Notes: generated from the letters alone by a model not told the origin. Shown: positions 24,538 through 34,673, counted from the stretch's first letter. The stretch: 64,000 nt of DNA from Burkholderiales bacterium UBA4657 (GCA_002405475.1 DHLX01000008.1:22106-86105); one strand, 5' to 3'. Program-made: numbers and translations.

Positions 24538-24945
24538 ATGAATCAGGCTTCTCAGCTAGCAGGTCGTAAGATCATGGTCATCGATGACTCGAGTACCATT
24601 CGCCGTAGTGCGGAGATTTTTTTAGTGCAAGCTGGCTGTCAGGTCATTCTGGCCGAGGACGGCTTTGATGCCCTGGCAAAAATCAATGACCATGAACCTG
24701 AGTTAATTTTTTGCGATATTTTGATGCCACGGCTGGACGGTTATCAGACCTGTGCCCTGATTAAAAAGAGCCCCAAGTTTCGCCAAACCCCGGTCGTCAT
24801 GTTGTCGTCAAAAGATGGTTTGTTTGACCGCGCTCGTGGTCGGCTGGTCGGTTCCTCGGAATATCTGACCAAACCCTTTACCAAAGACAGTTTGCTAAAA
24901 ACCGTACAGGCGCAATTGAAGCCTGACAAGGCAGCTGCCACCTGA
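24538..24945 (+). CDS. pilG: Twitching-motility response regulator PilG
   Basis: A 135-aa single-domain CheY-like receiver of the type IV pilus chemosensory pathway. KIMVIDDSSTIRRSAEIFL holds the acidic pair, IFCDILMPRLDGYQTC the phosphoacceptor Asp, and VVMLSSKDGLFDRAR plus YLTKPFTKDSLL the switch Ser and Lys. In known systems PilG takes phosphate from the PilL/ChpA kinase and promotes pilus extension. It starts the pilG-H-I-J-L operon and has a GAGGAAA ribosome site. Confidence 0.94.
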   Translation: MNQASQLAGRKIMVIDDSSTIRRSAEIFLVQAGCQVILAEDGFDALAKINDHEPELIFCDILMPRLDGYQTCALIKKSPKFRQTPVVMLSSKDGLFDRARGRLVGSSEYLTKPFTKDSLLKTVQAQLKPDKAAAT

Positions 24946-24965
24946 ATTTGTTATGGAGAAACTGT

Positions 24966-25328
24966 ATGCCAGTACAAAAAATACTCGTTGTTGATGATTC
25001 GCCGACCGAGCGCTTCTTCTTTACCGATTTGCTGAGTAAAAACGGTTATAACGTGTTTACGGCTGAATCGGGCGAGGAAGCACTGGTCAAGACGCGTGAA
25101 ATCAAGCCCGATCTAATCCTGATGGATGTGGTCATGCCCGGTACCAATGGATTTCAGGCAACGCGCGAGATTACACGCGATCCGGCGCTTGCACACATTC
25201 CCGTCATTATCTGCACCAGTAAAACTCTGGAAACCGATCGAATCTGGGGTCTGCGCCAGGGTGCTCGGGACTACATTACCAAGCCGATCAACGCCAAAGA
25301 TTTACTGGCCAAAATAGCAGCTATATAG
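24966..25328 (+). CDS. pilH: Twitching-motility response regulator PilH
   Basis: A 120-aa single-domain receiver. KILVVDDSPTERFFFTDLL, LILMDVVMPGTNGFQAT with the phosphoacceptor Asp, PVIICTSKTLETDR and YITKPINAKDLLAKI match PilH. Known PilH counteracts PilG, favouring retraction or acting as a phosphate sink. Start chosen at MPVQKILVV with TGGAGAAAC upstream. It follows pilG by 20 nt. Confidence 0.94.
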   Translation: MPVQKILVVDDSPTERFFFTDLLSKNGYNVFTAESGEEALVKTREIKPDLILMDVVMPGTNGFQATREITRDPALAHIPVIICTSKTLETDRIWGLRQGARDYITKPINAKDLLAKIAAI

Positions 25329-25339
25329 TTGACACCATC

Positions 25340-25858
25340 ATGCGTGCTGACAGCCGATCCAGATTACGCGAATTCCAGGCTCGTTTGACTGAGCGCCTGG
25401 CGCAGGCGATGGCCTCGCCTGTGACCAACTCCAGGCTTGGAATTTTGATCAACGATTCACGCTGGCTGGTAGACCTTGATGAAGCGGGCGAAATCTTTCC
25501 TCTGCAGGATATCGCCACTGTGCCGCATACTCACGACTGGTACCGTGGCCTCACCAACGTGCGTGGTTCCCTGGTCTCGGTAGTCGATTTGTCCCTGTTT
25601 CTGGGCGGGGGTCCGACCCGAACCGATCGTGACAGTCGCGTACTGTCCTTCGCCAGTTCACTGGACTTTAATGTGGGAATTATCGTCACGCGCACCTTGG
25701 GTTTACACAATCCAGCACAGTGGCGTAGTGTTGGTTCGCAATTGGTTGACGAGAACGAACAGAGCTGGACACCTATCAGTTTCAGCGCACTGACGGTCGA
25801 TGAGCGTTTTTTGGAGATTAGTCCACTGGGCAGCTTGCCAGTACAGGCCCTGGGCTAA
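25340..25858 (+). CDS. pilI: CheW-like coupling protein PilI
   Basis: A 172-aa CheW-domain adaptor that joins the PilJ receptor to the PilL kinase. SRWLVDLDEAGEIFPLQDIA and WYRGLTNVRGSLVSVVDLSL are the conserved CheW core; the Arg in NVRG contacts the receptor and kinase. It begins 11 nt after pilH. The following 100-nt gap to pilJ contains two hairpins, unlike the tight joins earlier in the operon. Confidence 0.92.
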   Translation: MRADSRSRLREFQARLTERLAQAMASPVTNSRLGILINDSRWLVDLDEAGEIFPLQDIATVPHTHDWYRGLTNVRGSLVSVVDLSLFLGGGPTRTDRDSRVLSFASSLDFNVGIIVTRTLGLHNPAQWRSVGSQLVDENEQSWTPISFSALTVDERFLEISPLGSLPVQALG

Positions 25859-25878
25859 CGGGTTTGCAGTTCGAGGGG

Positions 25879-25928
25879 GCGTCAAGCCTGGCTTGGCGCA
25901 TTTACAGGGTATAGCGGCATGACCGCTA
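25879..25928 (+). promoter_or_regulatory. Two tandem stem-loops between pilI and pilJ
   Basis: First stem: GCGTCAAGC, loop CTG, GCTTGGCGC (25879-25899, one T-G wobble). Second: TAGCGG, loop CATGA, CCGCTA (25912-25928). Neither has a T-run. They may stabilise or process the polycistronic message so that PilJ is made in different amount from PilG/H/I. Confidence 0.5.
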
Positions 25929-25958
25929 CTCAGTTAGTCGCATTAGCGGAGAAGAGAC

Positions 25959-28160
25959 ATGGCATTAAAGCTGCCTTTCAAGTTGCCGACTTTAGGCAAA
26001 CAGACCAATAACCAACCGTCTAGCGGAGCTCGGGCCATCATACCCGCAAACCTGTCCGGCCCCGCCACGATTGACCCCAACGCGACCATCGTCGGACGAG
26101 CCATTACGAGGAGTTCGGGTTTCAGGATCCCCGTGATTGGACATCTACCGCTGATCCGACAGATCCGCTATCTGCTGATTTTGCTGGGTATATCGCTGAT
26201 CGTGCTGGCCTTCTTTGCTGCACTCGATGCACGTAACGCTGCGCGCACCACGACTAACGTTGAATTGTCCGGTGACTCGCTGATGCACTCGCAGCGTCTG
26301 GCACGTTCCGCCCCTCTGGCCATTCTGGGCAACCCTGCGGCGTTCCGGCAAATGAGGGATTCGTTTGACCGACTGGATGCCAACCTGATTCAGCTCGGGG
26401 ACACCACGACTGGTCTGCAGGGGCAGTCCCTGCTGAAGCAGTCGCGTGAGAAATGGGAGCTTTCCAAGCGCGCCGCTGATGCTATTCTCAAGGAGGAAAA
26501 AGTACTGACTTCTCTGGGCGCAACGCTGCGCAAGGTGAATGACGATAATCCGATCCTGCTCGATCTGACCGAACAAGTTGCGGCTTTGAAACTGCAGACC
26601 GGCTCTGCGGCTCGTGAAATTTCTGCTGCCAGTCAGTTAACCATGCTGACCCAGCGTATTGCACGTAATGCCAACCAGTTGCTAAGTGGCGACGCAGTAA
26701 ACCCCGAGGTGGCATTCCTGCTGGGTAAAGACACGAATACTTTCCGCGATGTGCTCGAAGGTCTGATCAATGGTTCCGAAGTGTTGCGTCTGCAAGCCTC
26801 TACTGATGCTGAAACCAAAGCCCGCCTGGCTGAACTACTGAATGCCTTTACTGCCTACCGTGAATCTATTGGTCTTATTCTGTCTTCGTTACAACGTATC
26901 GTAGGTGCCAAACAGGCTGAACAGCGCATCTTTAACGAATCCGAGGGCATGAAGGATGTACTGACCAATTTGCGCAATGAGTACGTCGGACAACAGACCA
27001 TGCGCTGGCTAAACTGGATCATCATGATCGTCTCCGGTATTATTTCGCTGGTTTCAGCTTTCCTGATCGGTAAACTGTTCCTCGATGACTCACGCCGTCG
27101 TGCTGTTGAGGCCGAACGTCAGCGCGAGCTGGCCGAGCGTCAGGAATCGGATGTGAAACGTCTTAACGACCAAAACCAGGCCGCTATCTTGCGCCTGATG
27201 AACGAACTGCAAGAAGTTGCTGACGGCGACCTGACTATCAAGGCTACCGTGTCCGAAGATATTACGGGCGCCATTGCCGATTCGGTGAATTACACGGTGG
27301 AAGAACTACGCAGCCTGGTCGGTCGGATTAACCGCACCGCAGAACAGGTGGCTGGGGCTTCAGGACAAGCCGCTGCCAGATCGCAGGAGTTATCGGTAAC
27401 TTCAGCGCAGCAGTCACGTGAAATTCGCGAAACCGGTGAATCTGTACTGAACATGGCGCAACAGATTAACGATGTTTCTGCTTCCGCTATGGAATCCGCC
27501 AATGTTGCTCGACAATCGCTGAAAGCAGCCGAGGAAGGCCAACGTGCGGTGCAAAACGCCATTTCCGGCATGAACGACATCCGTACCCAGATTCAGGAAA
27601 CCTCGAAACGCATCAAACGATTGGGTGAATCGTCTCAGGAGATCGGCGAGATTATCGAGCTGATTACCGACATTACCGAACAAACCAACGTACTGGCCTT
27701 GAACGCTGCCATTCAGGCAGCGTCTGCAGGGGAAGCAGGACGCGGCTTCTCAGTGGTCGCGGAAGAGGTGCAGCGACTGGCGGAACGCTCGCAGGAAGCG
27801 ACAAAACAGATTGGTGCCCTGATCCGCACCATTCAGACTGACACACAAGATGCTGTAGCTGCTATGGAACAGTCAACCCAGGGGGTGGTAGAGGGAGCAA
27901 AACTGTCCGATGAGGCAGGGCGCGCCCTGGCCGGGATCGGTAACGTTTCGCGCGAGTTAGCCGAGCTGATTGAGCGTATTTCCACCAGCACTTCGAAACA
28001 GGCCTCATCTGCCGGTGAGGTGGCAAAAAATATTCAGCGCATCCTGACAGTGACAGAGCAGACTTCGGTCGGTACCGAATTGACAGCCAAATCAATTCGA
28101 GAATTGTCCGATTTGGCTAATGAACTGAAGAACTCTGTATCCCGTTTCCGAGTTGCTTGA
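25959..28160 (+). CDS. pilJ: Type IV pilus chemoreceptor PilJ
   Basis: A 733-aa membrane chemoreceptor. An N-terminal cytoplasmic stretch of about 65 residues precedes TM1 (about 71-89). A long periplasmic helical region with two PilJ-type repeats follows (SLMHSQRLARSAPLAILGN; QLTMLTQRIARNANQLLSG), then TM2 (about 346-371), HAMP, and the signalling domain with EQTNVLALNAAIQAASAGEA near residue 570. It ends without a methyltransferase-docking pentapeptide. In known systems PilJ senses pilus or surface contact and controls the PilL kinase. Ribosome site GGAGAAGAG precedes the ATG. Confidence 0.94.
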   Translation: MALKLPFKLPTLGKQTNNQPSSGARAIIPANLSGPATIDPNATIVGRAITRSSGFRIPVIGHLPLIRQIRYLLILLGISLIVLAFFAALDARNAARTTTNVELSGDSLMHSQRLARSAPLAILGNPAAFRQMRDSFDRLDANLIQLGDTTTGLQGQSLLKQSREKWELSKRAADAILKEEKVLTSLGATLRKVNDDNPILLDLTEQVAALKLQTGSAAREISAASQLTMLTQRIARNANQLLSGDAVNPEVAFLLGKDTNTFRDVLEGLINGSEVLRLQASTDAETKARLAELLNAFTAYRESIGLILSSLQRIVGAKQAEQRIFNESEGMKDVLTNLRNEYVGQQTMRWLNWIIMIVSGIISLVSAFLIGKLFLDDSRRRAVEAERQRELAERQESDVKRLNDQNQAAILRLMNELQEVADGDLTIKATVSEDITGAIADSVNYTVEELRSLVGRINRTAEQVAGASGQAAARSQELSVTSAQQSREIRETGESVLNMAQQINDVSASAMESANVARQSLKAAEEGQRAVQNAISGMNDIRTQIQETSKRIKRLGESSQEIGEIIELITDITEQTNVLALNAAIQAASAGEAGRGFSVVAEEVQRLAERSQEATKQIGALIRTIQTDTQDAVAAMEQSTQGVVEGAKLSDEAGRALAGIGNVSRELAELIERISTSTSKQASSAGEVAKNIQRILTVTEQTSVGTELTAKSIRELSDLANELKNSVSRFRVA

Positions 28161-28200
28161 TGTCGTCTTGATGTCGTTATTGTGATTAAGAGGATCGCCC

Positions 28201-31200
28201 ATGTCCGCTCCGGCCAGCACCACGCAAAGCATTGACATTACCCCTTTGTCGTGGGTCATTGAGGAAGTGCGGCAGTCATTGCGGCGGTCTGCTACCGCTC
28301 TGACGGAATTTGCCAGCAATACAGCGGACACTGCAGCTCTAAAGCGTGCCAGAGATTTCTTGCACCAGGCTCATGGTGCATTGCAAATAGTCGATCTTGA
28401 AGGTATAGCAGTGTTAACTGAACACTCTGAACGCCTGCTCGAACGCTACAGTCAACAGCCAAAAAGTTGCACTACAGAATCGGCGCGCATGCTGGAACGC
28501 ATTTTCGATAGCCTGCTAGATTATTTGGATGATCTACTGTCTGGTGCACCCAATCAACCGGTTAAATTATTTCCACAATATAAAGAATTGTTGACGACTT
28601 TGGGGGTGGAGCGTATTCACCCGGCCGAACTATTTTTCCCTGATATCTCGATTCGCTATTCCGACCAGGACAGCCATATCGACGCCGACACCGACACTCT
28701 GGCAGCGGGGCGTGCACAATTCGAGCGCGGCCTATTAAAACTTCTGCGCAATAGTGAGCGGCAGACGGGTATGGATGAAATGGTGTCAGCAGTCAAGACG
28801 CTGCGTCAGGCACAACATGACCCTGGTGCCCGCTCGTTTTGGAGTGTCATGCAGGGTATGCTGGAGGGATTACGGAGTGAGGGATTGCCGCTCGATCTCA
28901 ACGTCAAGCGGCTATGCGCCCGCATGAACCTGCAAATGCGTCGTACCATTGAGGGTTCAGGTAGCCTGGCAGAAAGATTACTTAAAGATGCCCTGTTCTT
29001 CGTCGCAGCCAGTGCAAAATCTACTCCAGAAATGCAGCAAATTGTGCAGAGCTATGGTTTGCAAGGTGCTATCCCGAAGGATTATGAAGTAACCCGCTAT
29101 GGTCGCGCAGATGCCATGGCGGTTAAACGATGCAGGGAGCCTCTGCTGGCCGCCAAGAATTCGTGGGATAAACTGGTTGCTGGGCGGCTGCCTGAAGCCA
29201 CCATTTTTGCCCAGGCCTGTAAAGACTTTGTGAAGGCAACGGCGACTCTGGGTGATCATGCAGTGACAGAAACGGCTCGTACCATAGAGGTTGTTGCGAA
29301 TCGTATCATTTCGGAAAACGGGGTGCCCTCGAGTGACCTGGCACTCGAGACTGCTACCGCCCTGTTATTTCTCGAAAATGCACTCGATGCATTCAACCGC
29401 CTGGATGAACAATTTCCATCTCGTGCCGGTCTGGTGCGTGACCGTTTGCATAAGGCGCTATCAGGTTTACCGCTAGATCAGTCGGTAGACTGGCTTGCGG
29501 AGTTGGCGCGCAGAACCCATGAACGTCAGACTATGAGTTCACTGGTTGCGGAAATTCAAACCAATCTGCGATCGATTGAACAATCTCTGGATGCATTTTT
29601 CCGGGATCCGACGAAAAAAGAGGGGCTTAATACACTCAACAGCTTGCTGCTGGAAACAGTAGGTGCGCTGCGTCTGCTTGATCATAAAAATGCCAGTGAT
29701 GCTCTGGAATTTGGCCGCATGATTATTGCCAAGTTCGTGGATAACGATACAGAACCTGAGCAACGCGACTTTGAACGCGTGGCCCAGACTTTTGGTGCCC
29801 TGGGATTTTATGTGGATGCGCTGCGCCAGCCCGATAGTGCAACACGCCCCATTCTGGAGTTTGATACCGAGCAGAATGCCTACATTGCCCGACTGGTCAC
29901 CGAGAAGAGAAAATCTTCCGTGCCAGATTCTGTTCAGCCTGTGCCTAGCGAAGCGCCTGCTTCAGCGCGGCAACCCGTATTTGCGGCTACCTCTTCCCCT
30001 AGTCCAGCATCGAGCGTTGAATCCTCAATATCGGTATCAATCGGCTTTGCCAGAGAACCAGAACTAGGCGCGCTATCTGAGGTGAACGGATTGACGCTCG
30101 ACGTATCAGACCTCGCAGTATTTCCTGAAGTGCTGGAAGTATCCGCACCACTCGATTCACCCAGTGTAGAAAGAGAAACACGGGTTCATGCCGAAAATTC
30201 CATACGCTGGTTCGAGAAGCTAGAGCTTGACCCACAGGATGCATTTGCATTATCCGAGATGCGACGCGAGTTGAACGAGGTTCGGGCTGGTGCTGAACTG
30301 CTGGACGATGCAAGAATTTTGAATACCGCACGCGATACGCTGAAATTACTGGAAGGCGGGTTTTCTAGCACTAGCGCCGACTCGGTAAAAAATCTGCTAA
30401 CAATTTTAAGCGGCCAGCCTACGGCACCCAAAGAGGCGCCTCGTCCTTCCGAGTCGACGCTGGCCTTGGCGGCATCCGGTGACGATGTGATTGATGCCGA
30501 GCTGCTTTCCATTTTCCTTGATGAGGCGCGTGAGGTCTTTACGACTATCGATGAATCACTTAGTGAGTCACGCGACCGTCCCTCGGATCAAACTCACATT
30601 ACAACTCTGCGGCGGGCTTTTCATACCTTGAAAGGCTCGAGCCGCATGGTTGGCTTGCGTCAGTTTGGTGAAGCGGCCTGGGCAGTGGAACAAGTCTTTA
30701 ATGTTTGGCTGGCCGAAGAAAAAGCAGGTGACGATGCTCTTTACGACCTGACTGCACATGCCAGAACGCAGATGTCAGAATGGGTGGAGCTCATTGCCAC
30801 TGGCGATCCAAAAGCGGTCAAGCCTGAAGCGCTGATAGCCGCCGCCGATCGGGTGAAAGCGGGGCAAGGTTTTTTTTGGGAAGCGGCTGAGCCAGTCATC
30901 AGCTCGGCCGCCGACATTGCGCCTGCTTCAGAGCCTGTGTTCGAGCCTGAAACTGAACTGATCATACTTGACGACGACACTGCCAGGGAAGTCATTGAAC
31001 TTGAGGCTGCACCCTTCCCTGTCATCGAAGAAGAGGTACTCAACCCAGCAGCATTCAACCCGGATATCAAAAAAATTGGTGACCTGGAGATTTCTTCACA
31101 GCTGTTTGACATTTTTCTCGCTGAAGCAGATAGCCGTTTAAAAATTCTCAAGGAAACCCTTCATGACTGGGAAGCAACTCCAGCCGCACCGCCCAGCGAA

Positions 31201-33978
31201 AAAATGATACGCGCAATACACTCGCTGTCAGGCAGTTCGGCAACCGCAGGGCTGAGCAGTGTGCATGATATTGCAGTATTCCTGGAGCATCAGTTTATTG
31301 TCTTGCAAGAACACCCGGTCGAAGTCATGCCAGGAGAGTTTGGAAAGCTTGATACATGTATCGAGCGCTTGCGCGCCATGTTGCACCAGTTTGCAGCCGG
31401 GGTTTTTCCTCCCATCGACCGTGATGCCATGGCCATCATTGACGAATTACGCGTCGCGTGGGAAATGCGAAAAACCATTCTTCCAGAACTGAACCTGGTG
31501 ACTGCAACGCCGCTACCGCCCTTGGCCAGTGCTCCGAAGCCGCCAGAGCTCGAGGTGTTACCCCCAGCCGCGCAAATCCCGCCAGTGGCTACCGAAATCC
31601 GGGAACAGGGTGCTACTTCAGAAGAAGAAATTGAAACTGCGATTCATGACGAACTCGATGCCGACCTGACAGAGTTGTTTCTGGCGGAAGCTAACGATCT
31701 GCTACCACAAATCGAGAGTACATTACGTAATCTGGTACGTGAACCACGCAACGAAAATCAGTTTGGAGTACTGTTGCGCGTCCTGCACACGCTCAAGGGC
31801 AGTGCCCGTATGGCCGGCGCATTGCGCCTGGGAGCCCTGCTGCACAATATGGAGACCCTGGCCGAAACCGCCCAGGGCACACCTTCGTCGGGCCTGTTTG
31901 AAGAATTGCAAGGCCGCTACGACCGTGCTGTCAGTTTGTTTGAAGCGATTGCCAACCCAGACAAGGCCGGTGCCCCGGCTGCTGCCGGGGGAGAGATCGT
32001 CGCATTCCCTGCAGCACGCAGCGATGATGCTACCCAGATGGCGCAACGTGCCATGACCCTGACCGCACCAACGGGTGGAGATCTTGCTGAAAAACGGCAA
32101 CGCAGCAGTGCCCTGGTTCGGGTACGGTCCGATGTTCTTGATCGCCTGGTCAACCAGGCTGGTGAGGTGTCGATTGCACGCTCCCGGCTGGAAAACGATT
32201 TGTCCACCGTACGCGGTGCTCTTGGGGATCTAACAGATAACGTAGTGCGTTTGCGCAACCAGTTGCGTGAAATTGAAATTGCTGCCGAAGCCCAGTTGCA
32301 AAGCCGGATGGAAGCGCAAAAAAAAGAGCAAGGGCGAGAATTTGACCCACTCGAATTTGACCGTTTTACTCGACTTCAGGAATTAACCCGGATGATGGCC
32401 GAGTCGGTCAATGACGTGGCCATGTTGCAGCAAAACATTGTGCGTGGTCTTGAGGGAGCCAACAAGGATTTGTTGAACCAGGGCCGTCTGGCACGCGATC
32501 TGCAACAGGATCTGATGCGGGTTCGCATGGTACCAGTCGACAGCGTTGCCGATCGTTTGTACCGTGTTGTTCGGCAAACCGCCAAGGAAACCAGCAAGCG
32601 GGTCAGTCTTGACATTGCCGGGGGCAATGTTGAATTGGACCGCGGGGTTCTGGAACGTATGATCGGGCCTTTTGAACATTTGCTGCGTAACGCTGTTGTT
32701 CATGGTATTGAATTACCTGAAGACCGTCTCGGTGCGGGCAAGTCAGATACCGGCCAGGTAGTACTGTCGGTCAAGCAACAAGGTAACGAAGTGGTGTTTG
32801 AATTCGTGGATGATGGCGCCGGATTGAATCTGAATCGTATTCGAGAGCGCGCCGTTGAACGTGGTTTGCTGCCATCGCTTGAAGCTGCTACCGACGCACA
32901 GGCTGCAGAGCTAATATTCACTCCTGGATTTTCTACAGCAGCCGAGGTGACCGAGCTGGCAGGTCGCGGAGTCGGTATGGACGTCGTTCGTGCCGAGGCC
33001 TCCTCACTGGGTGGACAGGTGTCGATCGAAACCGTTGCTGGCAAAGGCAGTACCTTTTCTATCCGCCTGCCGCTAACGCTAGCAGTGACCCAGGTAGTGC
33101 TGGTGCGTGCCTCAGGACGTATTTTTGCCCTGCCAACGGTTCTGGTCGAACAGGTACAGCATTTGCGCGGGGCTCAACTGGCTAACGCTTACAATTATGG
33201 CGCGATTGATGTTCTGGGTGAGAAAGTCAGCTTTGCTTATCTGCCTTTGCTGTTGGGTAATGAAGAAGCCCATCCCTCGGTACAACGCTATTCGCCAGTT
33301 ATTGCCATACGTTCGACCCACCGTCGTCTCGCCATTCATGTCGATGAAGTGATTGGTAACCGCGAAGTTGTCGTCAAGAACATCGGGCCGCAACTGGCAC
33401 GTATGCTGGGTATCGCTGGAGCGACGGTACTGGGTACCGGAGAAGTTGTACTCATCATCGACCCGACACAGTTATATGGCCGGGTGCCAGCACGTCAGAC
33501 CAGGGTGGCGCCGCTATCGAGTACCGGGGCGGTCGGCGAAATTATTGAAGGAGCAGTACCAGCTCAAACTGCAACCGTTGTAATGGACACCACGCCGGTG
33601 GTAATGGTGGTGGATGATTCAGTCACGGTGCGGCGTGTAACGCAGCGTATGTTATTGCGTGAGGGCTACCAGGTAGTGCTGGCAAAAGATGGCGTTGATG
33701 CTCTGGAACAATTGCAGGATGTGACGCCCGATGTCATGCTGGTCGATATTGAAATGCCGCGTATGGACGGGTTTGACCTGACCCGGAACGTACGCAGCGA
33801 CAACCGGTTCAAGTCTATCCCGATAGTCATGATTACCTCGCGCACTGCCGACAAACACCGTAACTATGCGATGGACTTGGGTGTCAATGTCTATTTGGGT
33901 AAGCCCTATAACGAAACTGAACTGGCACAAATCATCAAGGACCTGCTGGCCGAGGTAAGGCCAGTAGCACTGAGCTAG
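28201..33978 (+). CDS. pilL: Multi-Hpt hybrid chemotaxis kinase PilL/ChpA
   Basis: A 1925-aa hybrid CheA-type kinase. Three canonical histidine-phosphotransfer motifs are visible: H808 (FHTLKGSSRMVG), H1007 (IHSLSGSSATAG, Lys replaced by Ser) and H1196 (LHTLKGSARMAG). A degenerate one lies near H55 (LHQAHGALQ). Proline-rich linkers separate them. Then come the dimerisation helices, the ATPase (HLLRNAVVHGIELPEDR near 1490; GRGVGMDVVRAE), a CheW-like domain, and a C-terminal receiver from about 1801 with phosphoacceptor D near 1847 (VDIEMPRMDGF). It phosphorylates PilG and PilH. Fewer Hpt domains are obvious than in Pseudomonas ChpA. No pilK or chpB follows; a strong terminator ends the operon. 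Confidence 0.95.
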   Translation: MSAPASTTQSIDITPLSWVIEEVRQSLRRSATALTEFASNTADTAALKRARDFLHQAHGALQIVDLEGIAVLTEHSERLLERYSQQPKSCTTESARMLERIFDSLLDYLDDLLSGAPNQPVKLFPQYKELLTTLGVERIHPAELFFPDISIRYSDQDSHIDADTDTLAAGRAQFERGLLKLLRNSERQTGMDEMVSAVKTLRQAQHDPGARSFWSVMQGMLEGLRSEGLPLDLNVKRLCARMNLQMRRTIEGSGSLAERLLKDALFFVAASAKSTPEMQQIVQSYGLQGAIPKDYEVTRYGRADAMAVKRCREPLLAAKNSWDKLVAGRLPEATIFAQACKDFVKATATLGDHAVTETARTIEVVANRIISENGVPSSDLALETATALLFLENALDAFNRLDEQFPSRAGLVRDRLHKALSGLPLDQSVDWLAELARRTHERQTMSSLVAEIQTNLRSIEQSLDAFFRDPTKKEGLNTLNSLLLETVGALRLLDHKNASDALEFGRMIIAKFVDNDTEPEQRDFERVAQTFGALGFYVDALRQPDSATRPILEFDTEQNAYIARLVTEKRKSSVPDSVQPVPSEAPASARQPVFAATSSPSPASSVESSISVSIGFAREPELGALSEVNGLTLDVSDLAVFPEVLEVSAPLDSPSVERETRVHAENSIRWFEKLELDPQDAFALSEMRRELNEVRAGAELLDDARILNTARDTLKLLEGGFSSTSADSVKNLLTILSGQPTAPKEAPRPSESTLALAASGDDVIDAELLSIFLDEAREVFTTIDESLSESRDRPSDQTHITTLRRAFHTLKGSSRMVGLRQFGEAAWAVEQVFNVWLAEEKAGDDALYDLTAHARTQMSEWVELIATGDPKAVKPEALIAAADRVKAGQGFFWEAAEPVISSAADIAPASEPVFEPETELIILDDDTAREVIELEAAPFPVIEEEVLNPAAFNPDIKKIGDLEISSQLFDIFLAEADSRLKILKETLHDWEATPAAPPSEKMIRAIHSLSGSSATAGLSSVHDIAVFLEHQFIVLQEHPVEVMPGEFGKLDTCIERLRAMLHQFAAGVFPPIDRDAMAIIDELRVAWEMRKTILPELNLVTATPLPPLASAPKPPELEVLPPAAQIPPVATEIREQGATSEEEIETAIHDELDADLTELFLAEANDLLPQIESTLRNLVREPRNENQFGVLLRVLHTLKGSARMAGALRLGALLHNMETLAETAQGTPSSGLFEELQGRYDRAVSLFEAIANPDKAGAPAAAGGEIVAFPAARSDDATQMAQRAMTLTAPTGGDLAEKRQRSSALVRVRSDVLDRLVNQAGEVSIARSRLENDLSTVRGALGDLTDNVVRLRNQLREIEIAAEAQLQSRMEAQKKEQGREFDPLEFDRFTRLQELTRMMAESVNDVAMLQQNIVRGLEGANKDLLNQGRLARDLQQDLMRVRMVPVDSVADRLYRVVRQTAKETSKRVSLDIAGGNVELDRGVLERMIGPFEHLLRNAVVHGIELPEDRLGAGKSDTGQVVLSVKQQGNEVVFEFVDDGAGLNLNRIRERAVERGLLPSLEAATDAQAAELIFTPGFSTAAEVTELAGRGVGMDVVRAEASSLGGQVSIETVAGKGSTFSIRLPLTLAVTQVVLVRASGRIFALPTVLVEQVQHLRGAQLANAYNYGAIDVLGEKVSFAYLPLLLGNEEAHPSVQRYSPVIAIRSTHRRLAIHVDEVIGNREVVVKNIGPQLARMLGIAGATVLGTGEVVLIIDPTQLYGRVPARQTRVAPLSSTGAVGEIIEGAVPAQTATVVMDTTPVVMVVDDSVTVRRVTQRMLLREGYQVVLAKDGVDALEQLQDVTPDVMLVDIEMPRMDGFDLTRNVRSDNRFKSIPIVMITSRTADKHRNYAMDLGVNVYLGKPYNETELAQIIKDLLAEVRPVALS

Positions 33979-33991
33979 CTTTACTAGCGCC

Positions 33992-34020
33992 AAAAACGCC
34001 CGCTTTGTCGGGCGTTTTTT
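33992..34020 (+). terminator. Rho-independent terminator of the pil operon
   Basis: ACGCCCG, loop CTTTGT, CGGGCGT, extended by flanking A5/T6, then TTTTTT. A textbook intrinsic terminator 14 nt after the pilL stop. Confidence 0.93.
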
Positions 34021-34097
34021 GTTTATAGTGGTGGCAAGTCGGGGTCAATAAAGAGCGAAATGTGCCGTAGTCCATATGGATTCTTAAGAGCCGAATC

Positions 34098-34673
34098 ATG
34101 TCCTATGCAAAACACTTATTGATGCTGCTGGTTTTGTTACTTTTGTCTGGCTGCGACATGCTGGGTATGGACACGCCCGCCAAGCAGCGCGCTCTGAGCG
34201 AGGCGGATGGTAAAGCCGTGGGTGCTGCCTGTCGCCATGCCGGCAGGGCAATTGAAGACTGTTATATTCTCAACCCAACCGCCAACCGTGCCGCAGTATT
34301 CACTGGCTGGCGTGAAATGAACGATTACATGACCAAAAACAAGATAGAGGTCGTCAAACCCCAGTCAGTTCCTGCCGGTGAACCCGCAGCGACTGCCAAG
34401 GCGGCTGGTTCTGCCGCTTCACCTACGGTGGTATTTGAACCACCCGCTAAAACTGGTACCGCAGCTCAGTTTATTCCGCCCGAGGGCATAAAAAAAGATA
34501 GCCAGTCTGAGAAAAAACCTTCAGGTAGCCCCGTACCCAACCCAGTGCCGCCCGCAACGTCAGGGCCACAAAAATCAGCCAGCAAGGATAGTCGTGTCAT
34601 GGCCAATGTTGATAATGCAACCGTAATGCGCGCCAAGGAACAGGCGCACACCACGGGTTCGAAATCGCCCTAA
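34098..34673 (+). CDS. Putative lipoprotein of unknown function
   Basis: A 191-aa lipoprotein. The signal peptide ends in lipobox LLSGC at residue 19 or so. About 60 ordered residues follow (AACRHAGRAIEDCYILNP...GWREMNDYMTKNK) with two cysteines that could pair. The rest (from about residue 90) is a low-complexity tail rich in Pro, Ala, Ser and Lys, probably disordered and reaching toward the cell wall. The Asp after the lipid Cys (CDMLG) suggests inner-membrane retention under the E. coli rule. It follows the pil operon but lies behind its terminator. Function not recognised. Confidence 0.8.
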   Translation: MSYAKHLLMLLVLLLLSGCDMLGMDTPAKQRALSEADGKAVGAACRHAGRAIEDCYILNPTANRAAVFTGWREMNDYMTKNKIEVVKPQSVPAGEPAATAKAAGSAASPTVVFEPPAKTGTAAQFIPPEGIKKDSQSEKKPSGSPVPNPVPPATSGPQKSASKDSRVMANVDNATVMRAKEQAHTTGSKSP

